A stretch of DNA of 64,000 nt. Source: Tsukamurella paurometabola (GTDB lineage Bacteria > Actinomycetota > Actinomycetes > Mycobacteriales > Mycobacteriaceae). The DNA lies in assembly GCF_900631615.1 (NCBI RefSeq), contig NZ_LR131273.1:310001-374000 (forward strand), written 5' to 3'. Positions 19,553 through 28,049 of the stretch are shown here, one piece after another (the first letter of the stretch is position 1; every line of letters starts with the position of its first letter). Position numbers and translations under genes: made by a program. The notes beneath the pieces are model-generated. The model saw nothing but the letters and a program-made list of their open reading frames with translations. It did no database searches and was not told where the DNA came from.

Positions 19553-21190
19553 TCAGAACTCGGCCCGCCCGATGTCGTCGCGGCGCAGCGCCTCCACGGC
19601 GCCGATCACCGCCACGGTCGCGGCGATGAGCAGCACCGAGCACGAGGCGGCGAGCGCCGCGTCGGACCAGCCGGGACGGCCGGAGATCCGGCCGATCAGC
19701 ACCGGCAGCGTCATCTGCTCGGGCCGGACCAGGAAGCTCGCGGCCCCGAACTCCCCCAGCGTAACGACGTAGGCGAAGCCGGCGGCCACGGCCACCGAGC
19801 GGCTGATGACCGGCAGGTCGACGGAGGTGAAGACGCGCAGCGGCGAGGCACCGAGCACGGCGGCCGCCTGCCGTTGCCGCGGGTCGACGGCGCCGAGTGC
19901 GGGCACCAGCACGCGCACCACCAGCGGCAGCGCGACGAGGGCCTGGACGAACGGCAGCACCGCGGGCGACTCCCGGACCGCGGGCAGCGACTGCAGCGCG
20001 AGGAGGTAGCCGAAGCCGAGCGTCACCGCGCTCACGCCGAGCGGCAGCATGACCACGGCGTCGGCGAATCTGCTCAGCAGCCCCCGGGACCGGGAGATCG
20101 CCACCGCAGCGAGCCCGCCGACCAGCAGCGCGATCGCGCCCGCTTGCGCGGCCGTCACCAGCGACATCAGCAGCGCCTTCGCCGGCACGACCCCACCGAA
20201 GTCGCTGGTGAGCCGCCGGTAGGCGTCGAGGCTCAGCGCGCCCGACGGGTCGGGACGCAGCGAGCGCAGCAGCAGGGCGCCGAGTGGGAAGAGCAGCAGC
20301 ACGACGCTCACGGGTACGCCGGCGAGCACCGCGAGCCGGGCGCGCCCGACGGGTCGGCGAGGGTCGACCCGCGCGGCCGCCGAGGGCCGCGAGACCCGCA
20401 CGCGCAGCGCGCCGCTCAGGGCGACGGCGAGCACCACGATGACGATCTGGACCAGGGCCAGCAGCGCGGCGGTACGCAGGTCGAAGGCGCCGACCACCTC
20501 CTGGTAGACGGCGGTCTCCAGGGTGCGCAGCCGGCTGCCGCCGACCACGAGGACGATGCCGAAGCTGGTCGCGCAGAACAGGAAGACCACGGACGCGGCG
20601 GAGGCCACCGCGGGCAGCAGCGCGGGCGCGGTCGCGGTGAGGAACGCGCGGACCGGGCCGGCGCCCAGGGTGCGCGCGGCCTGTTCGGCGCGCGGGTCGA
20701 CGGCCGACCACACGCCGCCGACGATCCGCGCGACGACCGAGACGTTGAAGTAGGCGTGCGCGAGCAGGACCGCCCACACGGTCTCGGAGAGGCCGAGGAA
20801 GCCGAGGCCGCCGCCGGGCGCGAAGAGGGTGCGGAAGGCGACGCCGACCACGACGGTCGGCAGGACGAAGGGCACCGTCGCCACCACGCGCAGGAGCCAC
20901 TGTCCCCGGAACCGGACCCGCGCGGTGAGCCACGCGAGCGGCAGCCCGAGCGCCACCGTCAGCAGCGTCGACGCCGCGGCCTGCCAGAGGGTGAACCAGA
21001 CCAGCCCCGGGCCGCCCGCCCCGGTGAAGCCCTCCCACAGTCCGACACCGTCGGACGAGAGCCCCCGCGCGACGATCGCGGCGACGGGCCAGAGGAAGAA
21101 CACCGCGACGAACAGCAGCGGGGCGGCCAGCAGCGCGAGCCGACCGCGCGAGGGTGACGTCACGGCGCCCCGCAACGACAGCGGAGTCAC
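19553..21190 (-). CDS. ABC importer permease with two fused transmembrane domains (ThiP/FbpB-like)
   Basis: A 545-residue inner-membrane protein with two BPD_transp_1 modules (about 12 helices). The first module carries AARTLGAGPVRAFLTATAPAL and the second AAAVLGASPLRVFTSVDLPV, the EAA loops that dock the ATPase. GTG 21190-21188 overlaps the binding-protein stop as GTGA. The fused two-module form is typical of ThiP and FbpB. Substrate inferred from the ThiB-like partner. Confidence 0.9.
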   Translation of the reverse strand: MTPLSLRGAVTSPSRGRLALLAAPLLFVAVFFLWPVAAIVARGLSSDGVGLWEGFTGAGGPGLVWFTLWQAAASTLLTVALGLPLAWLTARVRFRGQWLLRVVATVPFVLPTVVVGVAFRTLFAPGGGLGFLGLSETVWAVLLAHAYFNVSVVARIVGGVWSAVDPRAEQAARTLGAGPVRAFLTATAPALLPAVASAASVVFLFCATSFGIVLVVGGSRLRTLETAVYQEVVGAFDLRTAALLALVQIVIVVLAVALSGALRVRVSRPSAAARVDPRRPVGRARLAVLAGVPVSVVLLLFPLGALLLRSLRPDPSGALSLDAYRRLTSDFGGVVPAKALLMSLVTAAQAGAIALLVGGLAAVAISRSRGLLSRFADAVVMLPLGVSAVTLGFGYLLALQSLPAVRESPAVLPFVQALVALPLVVRVLVPALGAVDPRQRQAAAVLGASPLRVFTSVDLPVISRSVAVAAGFAYVVTLGEFGAASFLVRPEQMTLPVLIGRISGRPGWSDAALAASCSVLLIAATVAVIGAVEALRRDDIGRAEF

Positions 21191-22251
21191 CGCCCCATCA
21201 GCTGGCGCCACTGCCGCACCCAGCCGTCGCGCTCGTCCGCGAGGCGGTCGGCGGGCAGGGTCGAGGCCCTCGGCGGCACGGGGGCGTACTTCTCCCAGGT
21301 CTCGGGCAGCGCGACGCCGCGGGTGACGGGGTAGACGTACATCTCGTCGGGGATGGTGGCCTGCGCCGCGGGCGAGAGCAGGAAGTCGATGAGCTTGCGC
21401 GCGCCGTCGGGGTTCTTGGTGCCGCGCAGCACGCCCGCGTACTCGACCTGCCGGAAGCAGGTGTCCAGGAGTGCCTTGGTCGGCGGCGCTGCCCCGTCCT
21501 TGCCCACCTCGGCGGCGGGCGAGCTGGCGTACGAGACGACGATGGGCTTGGGCCCCTTGCCCGACGAGCCGGAGAAGTCGGTGGAGTACGCGGTCGTCCA
21601 GTTCGGGCTGACGGCGACGTCGTTGGCGCGCAGCGAGCGCCAGTAGTCCTGCCAGCCGTCGCCGAGCGTCGCGACGGTGCCGGCCAGGAAGGCCATGCCG
21701 GGCGACGCGGTCTCCGGGTTCTGCACGACGGTCAGGCCGCGGTACTCGGGCTTCGCCAGGTCCTGGTAGGTGACCGGCTCGGGCAGGTTCCTGTCCTTGA
21801 AGTACCGGGTGTCGATGTTGACGCACACGTCGCCGAAGTCGATCGCGGTGAGCTGCGGCATGCCCGCGAGCGCGTACTCCTGCGCGCCGTTCGCGGCGGC
21901 CGGCGAGACGTACTCGTCGAAGACGCCGGCGCGCACGGGCCGGGCCGCGTAGGTGTTGTCCACGCCGAACGCGACGTCGCCGGGCGGGTTCCCCGGGGTC
22001 AGCGCCAGCTTGGTGGCGAGCTCGCCGCCGTCGCCCAGCTCGACGGTCTTGATCGCGAGCCCGGTCTGCTTCGTGAAGTCGGCCAGGACGTCCTGCGGCA
22101 GATGGAAGCTCGAGTGCGTCACCAGGGTCACGGTCCCGGTGGCCGACGGTGCGCCGCTCTCCGCCGACGGTGCAGTGCTGGTCGCGCAGGCGCTGGTCGC
22201 GAGGGTCGCCGCCGTGAGGATCGCCAGGCCGAACCGGCCGAGGTTGGTCAT
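21187..22251 (-). CDS. ABC importer substrate-binding lipoprotein, ThiB-like
   Basis: A 354-residue exported lipoprotein (signal with SACATS lipobox near residue 21). The stretch LVTHSSFHLPQDVLADFTKQTG and DVAFGVDNTYAARPVRAGVF match the ThiB thiamine/TPP-binding family more than ferric-binding FbpA; YVYPVTRGVALPETW also fits ThiB. Thiamine is therefore the most likely ligand, but this is motif-level evidence. Its ATG lies 4 bases after the pimE-like stop, leaving no room for a TPP riboswitch here. Confidence 0.85.
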   Translation of the reverse strand: MTNLGRFGLAILTAATLATSACATSTAPSAESGAPSATGTVTLVTHSSFHLPQDVLADFTKQTGLAIKTVELGDGGELATKLALTPGNPPGDVAFGVDNTYAARPVRAGVFDEYVSPAAANGAQEYALAGMPQLTAIDFGDVCVNIDTRYFKDRNLPEPVTYQDLAKPEYRGLTVVQNPETASPGMAFLAGTVATLGDGWQDYWRSLRANDVAVSPNWTTAYSTDFSGSSGKGPKPIVVSYASSPAAEVGKDGAAPPTKALLDTCFRQVEYAGVLRGTKNPDGARKLIDFLLSPAAQATIPDEMYVYPVTRGVALPETWEKYAPVPPRASTLPADRLADERDGWVRQWRQLMGR

Positions 22252-22255
22252 CCGC

Positions 22256-23566
22256 TCAGACTAGTGCGTCCAGCCGTCGCCGCTGCGCGAGGATCAGCCC
22301 GACCAGAACGGCGGCGGCGAGCACGCCCGGCGCCATGAAGAGGGCCCAGACCGGGCCGTCCTCGATCCCGATCACGGCGAGGCCCTTGCGCAGGAAGTGC
22401 ACCCCGATGTAGCCGAACACCGCGGTGACCGCCGCGACCCGGGTCGCCCACGGGGTGAAGGCATCGCCCGGGCTGCGGAAGTCGGCGCCGCCGCCGGGGC
22501 CGAGCGGGCCGTGCACCACCCAGATCAGCAGCGGAACGATCCACACGAAGTGATGGATCCAGGAGATCGGCGAGGAGAGCAGGCCCAGGAACTGGACCAG
22601 GACCAGGGTGATGAGGGCGTCGCCGCGGCGCACGACCCACCACGCCGCGAACAGGAGGATCGCGGCCACGGCGACCGCGACGATCCAGGCGGGCCCGGTG
22701 CCCACGTCGTGCCCGGCGAACCGCGAGACGGCGCCGCGCAGCGCCTGGTTGTCGGGCTTGGCGGGGTCGCCGATGGGGCCGGTGTCGCCGAGCAGCACCG
22801 TGAAGTAGCGGCGGGTCTCCGAGGGCAGGATCAGGTAGCTGATCCCGACGGTGGCGGCGAACGTCACGCCGGAGAAGACGGCCGCCCACACCCGGCCGCG
22901 GGCGAGCAGGAACAGCCCACCCACCGCGGGCGTGAGCTTGATCCCGGCGGCGAGCCCGATGAGGAAGCCGGAGGCACCGTCGACCTTCTCGGGCCTGAGC
23001 GCGAGCGCGGGGCGGGGCGCGACGCGGGCCACGAGGTACGCGGCCCACACGCCGAAGGTCATGAGGACCACGTTGATCTGGCCGTAGTCGAGGTTGGTGC
23101 GCACGGGGTCGATCCAGAGCGCGGCCGCGGTCCACGCCAGGGGCAGCTCGCGCGGCACGTCGCCCAGGCGCGACGGTGCGCCGCGCCCCGCGGCGAGGAT
23201 GGCCAGGCACATCCGGATGACCAGGAACAGCAGGCCCGCGGTGAGCGCCACCCAGCCGACCGCGACCACCGGGAACGGGAGGAACTTCAGCGGGTAGAAG
23301 AACAGGGCGGCGAAGGGCGGGTAGGTGAAGGGCAGCGGCTGTTGCGGGGTGTAGTCGCGGAGCGCGAAGTCGTAGAGCCCGCCGTCGGCGGTCACCCGCT
23401 GGGCGGCCTCGTAGTAGACCCGCAGGTCGACGAAGTTGAAGTTGTGCTGTCCGGCGAGGATCCACACGATCCGGGCGCCGAGGGCCACGAGGAAGAGGGG
23501 CAGCGCGGCACGCCGGAGACCGCTCGCGGGACCGCCCACGGCGGACGAGCTGCGGTCCTTGGTCAC
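22256..23566 (-). CDS. pimE: GT87 polyprenol-phosphate mannosyltransferase, PimE-like
   Basis: A 436-residue membrane GT-C glycosyltransferase (DUF2029) with about ten helices. The first periplasmic loop has NFVDLRVYYEAA with the Asp expected to be catalytic in PimE; other landmarks are PFTYPPFAALFFYPLKF, DYGQINVVLM, GIKLTPAV and PISWIHHFVW. In mycobacteria PimE adds an alpha-1,2-mannose from polyprenyl-phosphomannose to PIM4 (Rv1159, near lpqW/typA). Family is certain, the exact acceptor less so. GTG start. It leads the operon that continues with the ABC importer. Confidence 0.82.
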   Translation of the reverse strand: MTKDRSSSAVGGPASGLRRAALPLFLVALGARIVWILAGQHNFNFVDLRVYYEAAQRVTADGGLYDFALRDYTPQQPLPFTYPPFAALFFYPLKFLPFPVVAVGWVALTAGLLFLVIRMCLAILAAGRGAPSRLGDVPRELPLAWTAAALWIDPVRTNLDYGQINVVLMTFGVWAAYLVARVAPRPALALRPEKVDGASGFLIGLAAGIKLTPAVGGLFLLARGRVWAAVFSGVTFAATVGISYLILPSETRRYFTVLLGDTGPIGDPAKPDNQALRGAVSRFAGHDVGTGPAWIVAVAVAAILLFAAWWVVRRGDALITLVLVQFLGLLSSPISWIHHFVWIVPLLIWVVHGPLGPGGGADFRSPGDAFTPWATRVAAVTAVFGYIGVHFLRKGLAVIGIEDGPVWALFMAPGVLAAAVLVGLILAQRRRLDALV

Positions 23567-23623
23567 GGGTGGACACCTTAGCGATGCTCACACCCGTTGC
23601 GCGAACCGCCGCGCATCTGGACC

Positions 23624-24388
23624 ATGGAGCGGGTGACTGCAGCACAGACGACCGCCCCCGACCACTCCGCCCTGCGCTCGGCGGTGTCGGGAGCACGCGC
23701 GATCGTCGACGTCGGCGTCGTCGTCGCGGTGCTGGTCGCGACCAACCTGGTCGCGCATTTCACGGGCAGCTGGGCCGCCCTGCTGGCGGTTCCGGTGTCC
23801 GCGGTGCTGCTCATCGCCATCGCCCGGCACCGGGGCCTGGACTGGCACGAGCTGGGCCTCGGGCGCGAGCACTGGCGTTCCGGCGCGAAGTACGCCGCCG
23901 CGGCCGTGTTCGTGGTGGCGACGGTGATCGTGATCGGCGCGCTCATGCCGGTCACGCGCGGCCTGTTCCTCAACGACCGCTACGCCACGTTCTCGACCGC
24001 GATCATCGCGTCGATGGTGATCATCCCGCTGCAGACGGTGATCCCCGAGGAGCTCGCCTTCCGTGGCGCGCTGCACGGCACCCTGTCGCGCGCGATGCGC
24101 TTCCGCTGGGTGGTGGTCACGGGGTCGCTGCTCTTCGGTTTCTGGCACATCGCCTCGTCGCTGGGCCTGACCAGCGGCAACGCCGGCCTGACCAAGATCC
24201 TCGGCGCCGGCCCGCTGGCGCAGGTCCTCGGTATCGCGGGCGCCGTGGTCGCGACCGCCTTCGCGGGCTGGGTGTTCACCTGGCTCCGCTCCCGCAGCGG
24301 CTCCCTCATCGCTCCCATCGCCCTGCATTGGTGCCTCAACGGCGCGGGCGCTCTCGCCGCCGCCTTCGCCTGGCAGCTCCTGCGCTGA
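23624..24388 (+). CDS. CPBP/CAAX-family intramembrane metalloprotease
   Basis: A roughly 254-residue polytopic membrane protein of the Abi/CAAX protease family. Seen: PEELAFRGALHG (motif 1, EExxxR-like), FGFWHIASS (motif 2, FxxxH) and the C-terminal HWCLNG (motif 3), which supply the metal ligands. Bacterial members process peptides or protect against bacteriocins; the substrate is unknown. ATG 23624 (MERVTAAQ) is chosen; an upstream TTG and a downstream GTG are possible. It is divergent from the PimE-like gene. Confidence 0.88.
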   Translation: MERVTAAQTTAPDHSALRSAVSGARAIVDVGVVVAVLVATNLVAHFTGSWAALLAVPVSAVLLIAIARHRGLDWHELGLGREHWRSGAKYAAAAVFVVATVIVIGALMPVTRGLFLNDRYATFSTAIIASMVIIPLQTVIPEELAFRGALHGTLSRAMRFRWVVVTGSLLFGFWHIASSLGLTSGNAGLTKILGAGPLAQVLGIAGAVVATAFAGWVFTWLRSRSGSLIAPIALHWCLNGAGALAAAFAWQLLR

Positions 24389-24425
24389 CCCGCGCCGTCG
24401 CGCCCGCTCGCTGCGCTCGTGGCTC

Positions 24426-24512
24426 TCTCCCTAGCGGGACTGCCGTCTCCCTAGGTCCATGGACATGGGGAATGCACGACACGCCAGGGCGCAGCACGTC
24501 CCGCTAGGGAGA
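24426..24512. repeat. Structured hairpin repeat, copy A
   Basis: 87-bp element with a perfect 15-bp outer inverted repeat (TCTCCCTAGCGGGAC at 24426-24440; its complement at 24498-24512). Inside are the palindrome GTCCATGGAC, a GGGGAATGCACGAC block and a small CGCC/GGCG stem. Copy B at 25626-25706 shares the outer arms and core in the same orientation. It lies between the convergent ends of the CAAX and DUF559 genes. It resembles a REP/MITE-like repeat; no transposase is present. Confidence 0.75.
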
Positions 24513-24578
24513 TCGGACGGTGCCGGCGAGGCCGAGCAGGCATTCCCGCGAGGGGGCGTCCGACGGTGCCTGCGGGTG

Positions 24579-25505
24579 TCAGCCGGGGAACCGCGGGATC
24601 GATTCGATCACGCCAGTGTTGAACATCTGCGTGGTCAGGATCGAGTAGAACCGCTTCCGGTCGAGCAGGTCCTCCCACTTCCAGTGGCACACGGTGATCC
24701 CGATTGTGGCGAAGTCGCTGTCGCGTCGTTGCTCGTACCGGCGACGGTCCGCGTCCGAGCGGTACTTGTCCTCCCCGTCGAACTCCCCGACGAGCCTGCC
24801 CCAGCAGAAGTCGACGTGGTACGTCCGCCCCCTGATCCGGAACGTGCGCTGCAACTGCGGTGCCGGCAGCTTCCACTGGATCATCCGAGCCCGCGACCAC
24901 GACTCCCCCGCGGATTCGCTGCCCTCCACGGAGTCCGCGAGCGCGCGCATCACGGTTTCGCTACCCGTCCGCCTGCCGAGCGCGGTCACCACCCGCACCA
25001 GCTCCGCGAGCGGCACCGTCGGACGATCCGAGGGCGTGGGCACCCGCGGGACCCGCCGCGCAGCGTCGATGAGGACGAGGGCCTGCTCGTAGTCGCCCGC
25101 CATCGCACAGTCGATCGCCGTCCGGGCGAGCGAGGTGACCCGGATCCCGTCGAGGACCGTCACGTCCTCGGGCGGCAACGGTCGTGGGTGGACGTGCCGC
25201 TTCCCGCTGACCAGACCTCCTTTGTGGCGATCGTCGATCGTGGTGTGCACCCGGGAGTGGTCGGGCCTGAGCACGGGCAGCCCCCAGAGGACCGCGGCAC
25301 TCTGGTGGCTGATCACTCCCCATCCCCCGACGGTGCCGGCCGCCCGCACCATCCGCTCGTACTCGATCCACGCCTCCCCGACGGACGCATCGGTGTAGAT
25401 CGTCGGCCACAGCATCCGCAATTTCTTGGCCCGGATCGCCTGCCTGATCCCGTTGCGCGTCCACCCCTGCGCGAGCAGCAGATCGCGCGTCATCAGTTCC
25501 CCCAT
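24579..25505 (-). CDS. DUF559 (Vsr/MutH-like) endonuclease-domain protein with AbiEi-like N-terminus
   Basis: A 308-residue protein. N-terminal part (MTRDLLLAQGWTRNGIRQAIRAKKLRMLWPTIY) is an HTH like that of AbiEi-type type IV antitoxin relatives, followed by ISHQSAAVLWGLPV and VTSLARTAIDCA. The C-terminus (HVDFCWGRLVGEFDGEDKYR, then RRRYEQRRDSDFATIGITVCHWKWEDLLD) is the DUF559 very-short-patch-repair-like nuclease fold with D..E..K-type acidic residues. Such genes are multi-copy in many mycolata; role unknown. ATG 25505 or 25493 could start it; the latter has a GGGGGA in front. It is bracketed by hairpin repeats A and B. Confidence 0.82.
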   Translation of the reverse strand: MGELMTRDLLLAQGWTRNGIRQAIRAKKLRMLWPTIYTDASVGEAWIEYERMVRAAGTVGGWGVISHQSAAVLWGLPVLRPDHSRVHTTIDDRHKGGLVSGKRHVHPRPLPPEDVTVLDGIRVTSLARTAIDCAMAGDYEQALVLIDAARRVPRVPTPSDRPTVPLAELVRVVTALGRRTGSETVMRALADSVEGSESAGESWSRARMIQWKLPAPQLQRTFRIRGRTYHVDFCWGRLVGEFDGEDKYRSDADRRRYEQRRDSDFATIGITVCHWKWEDLLDRKRFYSILTTQMFNTGVIESIPRFPG

Positions 25506-25625
25506 GGAGCCGATGCTGCCGCTCCGGCGCCTCCCGCCTGCCGGGCCGAGCCGCCGAATCGGCCGTCCAATCCACAGGACCGCGGTCATCCACAGGCGCT
25601 CGCGCTCCGCCCCGCGCACGTTCTT

Positions 25626-25706
25626 CCCTAGCGGGGCGGCGGCCTCCCCATGGCCATGGACCTGGGGAATGCACGACGCGCCATGGCGATGCACGTCCCG
25701 CTAGGG
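25626..25706. repeat. Structured hairpin repeat, copy B
   Basis: 81-bp relative of copy A: outer arms CCCTAGCGGG (25626-25635) and CCCGCTAGGG (25697-25706), internal palindrome CCATGGCCATGG, the shared GGGGAATGCACGAC block, a CGCCATGGCG palindrome and CACGTCCCGCTAGGG. It lies between the MFS stop and the DUF559 start. Sequence differences from copy A keep the stems paired in most places, suggesting that folding matters. Confidence 0.75.
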
Positions 25707-25752
25707 GAGGGCCCGACGGTGGCGGCGCTCGCGAGGGCCCCGCGTGCGCGCC

Positions 25753-26973
25753 TCAGCCCGCGCTCGACGGTGCCTGCGCCTCCGGCTCGCGCGCCGCGGG
25801 TGCCACGGCGACGGCCACGGCGACCGCCACGAGCACCAGGATCAGTGCGTAGAGCAGCGTCACGTACTCACCCAGCGCGCCGATGATCGGCGGGCCGGCG
25901 AGGAACGAGAGGTAGCCGATCGTCGAGACCACCGATACGCGCGCCGCCGCCATGCGCGGGTCGTCGGCCGCGGCGGACATTCCGACGGGGAAGCCGAGCG
26001 AGGCGCCGAGGCCCCACAGCGCGACGCCCACGTAGGCCGCGGAGGTCGGGCCGAAGATCACCAGCGACAGGCCGACGAACGCGAGGCCGCCGCAGGCCCG
26101 CAGCGTGCGTACCCGCCCGAACCGGTCGAGCACGCGTGTGCCGGCGAACCGGCCGATGGTCATGAACGTGACGAAGACCGCGAAGGTCAGGGCGCCGACG
26201 GTCTTCGACGTGCCGTGGTCGTCGACCATCGCCAGGGCCAGCCAGTCGTTCGCGCTGCCCTCGGTGAGCGCCATGCCCAGCACCATGAGGCCGATGAGCA
26301 GCGTGCGGGGCTCGCGCCAGACGGCGAGGCGCTCGCGGCGCGAGACCGGCGCGTGATCGTCGGCGTCGTGCGCCTCGTACGGAACGTGCCGCAGGGCGAA
26401 CCACCCGGCGGCGAGCAGGACGCCGTTCACCACCAGCAGGTGCGGCAGCAGGGGCACGTGGGCGGCCTGGGCCGCGGCCGCGGTGAGCGCGCCGGCGACG
26501 GTGCCCAGGGAGAATCCGGCGTGGAAGGCGGGCATCACGGTGCGCCCCAGGGCACGCTCGTTCTCCGCGCCGGAGAGGTTCATGCACACGTCGGTGATGC
26601 CGTGCGAGAGCCCGACGAGGATCAGCGGCAGCAGCGTGAAGGCGTAGTTCCCGGACTGCGCACCCGCCGCGGCGGCGATCATCGTGACGCCGAGCGCGGG
26701 CAGGGTCACCGCGAGCACGCGGCGCGCCCCGAAGCGGGCGGCCAGCGCCCCGGAGCCGACGAGCCCCACGACGGAGCCGACCGCGAGGCCGAAGGTCAGG
26801 AGCGCCACCTGCAGGGTGGTCGCGCGAAGGTCGTCGCGCACCTGGGGCAGTCGCCCGATGTAGCTGGCGAAGGTGAGCCCGCTGAGCGCGAAGATCACGA
26901 AGACGCCGTTGCGCCAGGCGAGCACCGAGCCCCCTGCCGCACCCGTCTTCTGCTCCTGGAAATCCACGCTCAC
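25753..26973 (-). CDS. MFS transporter, YbjJ-like
   Basis: A 406-residue, 12-helix major facilitator. Landmarks: FASYIGRLPQVRDDL at the start, GLSHGITDVCMNLSGAENERALGRTVMPAFHAGFSLGTV in helices 4-5 (typical of the FucP/YbjJ-type group), and ALTEGSANDWLALAM. Substrate unknown, possibly a sugar or sugar derivative given the LacI regulator encoded divergently. GTG start at 26973; the operator palindrome lies 12 bases upstream, so the LacI protein very probably represses it. Confidence 0.88.
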   Translation of the reverse strand: MSVDFQEQKTGAAGGSVLAWRNGVFVIFALSGLTFASYIGRLPQVRDDLRATTLQVALLTFGLAVGSVVGLVGSGALAARFGARRVLAVTLPALGVTMIAAAAGAQSGNYAFTLLPLILVGLSHGITDVCMNLSGAENERALGRTVMPAFHAGFSLGTVAGALTAAAAQAAHVPLLPHLLVVNGVLLAAGWFALRHVPYEAHDADDHAPVSRRERLAVWREPRTLLIGLMVLGMALTEGSANDWLALAMVDDHGTSKTVGALTFAVFVTFMTIGRFAGTRVLDRFGRVRTLRACGGLAFVGLSLVIFGPTSAAYVGVALWGLGASLGFPVGMSAAADDPRMAAARVSVVSTIGYLSFLAGPPIIGALGEYVTLLYALILVLVAVAVAVAVAPAAREPEAQAPSSAG

Positions 26974-26984
26974 CGCTCAACCCT

Positions 26985-26998
26985 TCGAAACGTTTCGA
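26985..26998. promoter_or_regulatory. LacI-type operator palindrome
   Basis: TCGAAACGTTTCGA, a perfect 14-bp palindrome with the central CG of LacI/GalR operators, in the 50-base spacer between the divergent MFS and lacI genes. It is positioned to control both; autoregulation is inferred. Confidence 0.75.
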
Positions 26999-27023
26999 TT
27001 GCTGCTTGCTAGGCTAAGTCCCC

Positions 27024-28049
27024 ATGACACGCGGGTCAAACCGAATAACGCTGGTGCACGTCGCCGAGGCGGCGGGCGTCTCGCTGTCCACGGCCTCGCA
27101 CGCCTTCGGCGTCGACAAGCCCATCAGCGATGCCACCCGCGCCCGGGTCCTCGCCGCCGCGGCGGACCTCGGCTACGAGGGGCCGGACCCGCGCGCCCGG
27201 TCGCTGCGCAGCGGACGGACCGACATCATCGGCGTCCAGGTGGACGACGAGGCCGGCCGCGCCTTCCGCGATCCCGTGATCATCGGCATCCTCGACGGGG
27301 TGTCCGCGGCGCTGGCCGCGAGCCCCACGTCCGTCCTGTTGCTGCCCGACTCCCTCCCGGAGGAGCGCCTGCGAACGCTGCCCGTCGACGGTGTCGTCGC
27401 CGCCGGCTGCTCCCCCGCCCTCGAGTCGCTGCGCGCGGCGATGGCGAAGCGCTCGATCCCGGTCGTCACGGCCGGCAATCAGGTCGACGCCATCGGCAGC
27501 GTCGGCGTGGAGAACCGCGCGGCCACGACCCGGCTCACGGACCACCTGCGCGCGCTCGGCCACAGCGCGGTCGGCGTGGTCCGGCTCCGGCACGGCGACG
27601 TGGAGCGGGCCCGGACGGCGGCGGCCCTCGCCGCGTTCCCGGGGGCGCCCGTCGTCGTCTCCACCGACAGCACGATCGACGAGGGCTTCCGCGCGGGCGG
27701 CGAACTCCTCGACGGCGCCGGGACCGACGCGAGCGGGCCGGATCGATTCCGGTACGCCCCGACCGCCGTCATCGCGCAGTCGGATCTCCTGGCCGCGGGG
27801 GTGATCCGCGCCGCCGAGGCCAGAGGGTTGCGCGTCCCGGAGGATCTCTCGGTCGTCGGATTCGACGGTGTCCGGGTCGACGGCTTCGACCGCTCGCTCA
27901 CCACGATCCGCCAGCCGATCGTCGAGATGGGCCGGCGGGCCGCCCAGGCCGTTCTCGCCGCCCAGGAGGGTGCGCCGCTGCCGACCCTCGCGTTGCCGGT
28001 CGACCTCGTGATCGGCGATACCACCGGGCCGGCGCCTCAGCGCGCCTGA
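27024..28049 (+). CDS. LacI-family transcriptional regulator
   Basis: A 341-residue repressor. N-terminal HTH (LVHVAEAAGVSLSTASHAFG) with hinge-helix region, then a periplasmic-binding-like effector domain (DIIGVQVDDEAG... and the closing LSVVGFDGVRVDGFDRSLTTIRQP). ATG 27024 lies 8 bases after TAGGCT, so the mRNA may be leaderless. The divergent MFS gene and the palindrome between them identify its likely target. Effector unknown. Its end overlaps the convergent WS/DGAT gene by 13 bases. Confidence 0.92.
   Translation: MTRGSNRITLVHVAEAAGVSLSTASHAFGVDKPISDATRARVLAAAADLGYEGPDPRARSLRSGRTDIIGVQVDDEAGRAFRDPVIIGILDGVSAALAASPTSVLLLPDSLPEERLRTLPVDGVVAAGCSPALESLRAAMAKRSIPVVTAGNQVDAIGSVGVENRAATTRLTDHLRALGHSAVGVVRLRHGDVERARTAAALAAFPGAPVVVSTDSTIDEGFRAGGELLDGAGTDASGPDRFRYAPTAVIAQSDLLAAGVIRAAEARGLRVPEDLSVVGFDGVRVDGFDRSLTTIRQPIVEMGRRAAQAVLAAQEGAPLPTLALPVDLVIGDTTGPAPQRA

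Noticed and set aside
22252-22255. TPP riboswitch expected before the ThiB-like gene
   Set aside because: Only 4 bases separate it from the upstream gene, and no THI-box sequence was seen in the window.
24459-25704. Short plus-strand ORFs with similar peptides (GNAR..A..HVPLG) inside both hairpin repeats
   Set aside because: The similarity follows from the repeated DNA itself; no ribosome site and no family resemblance.
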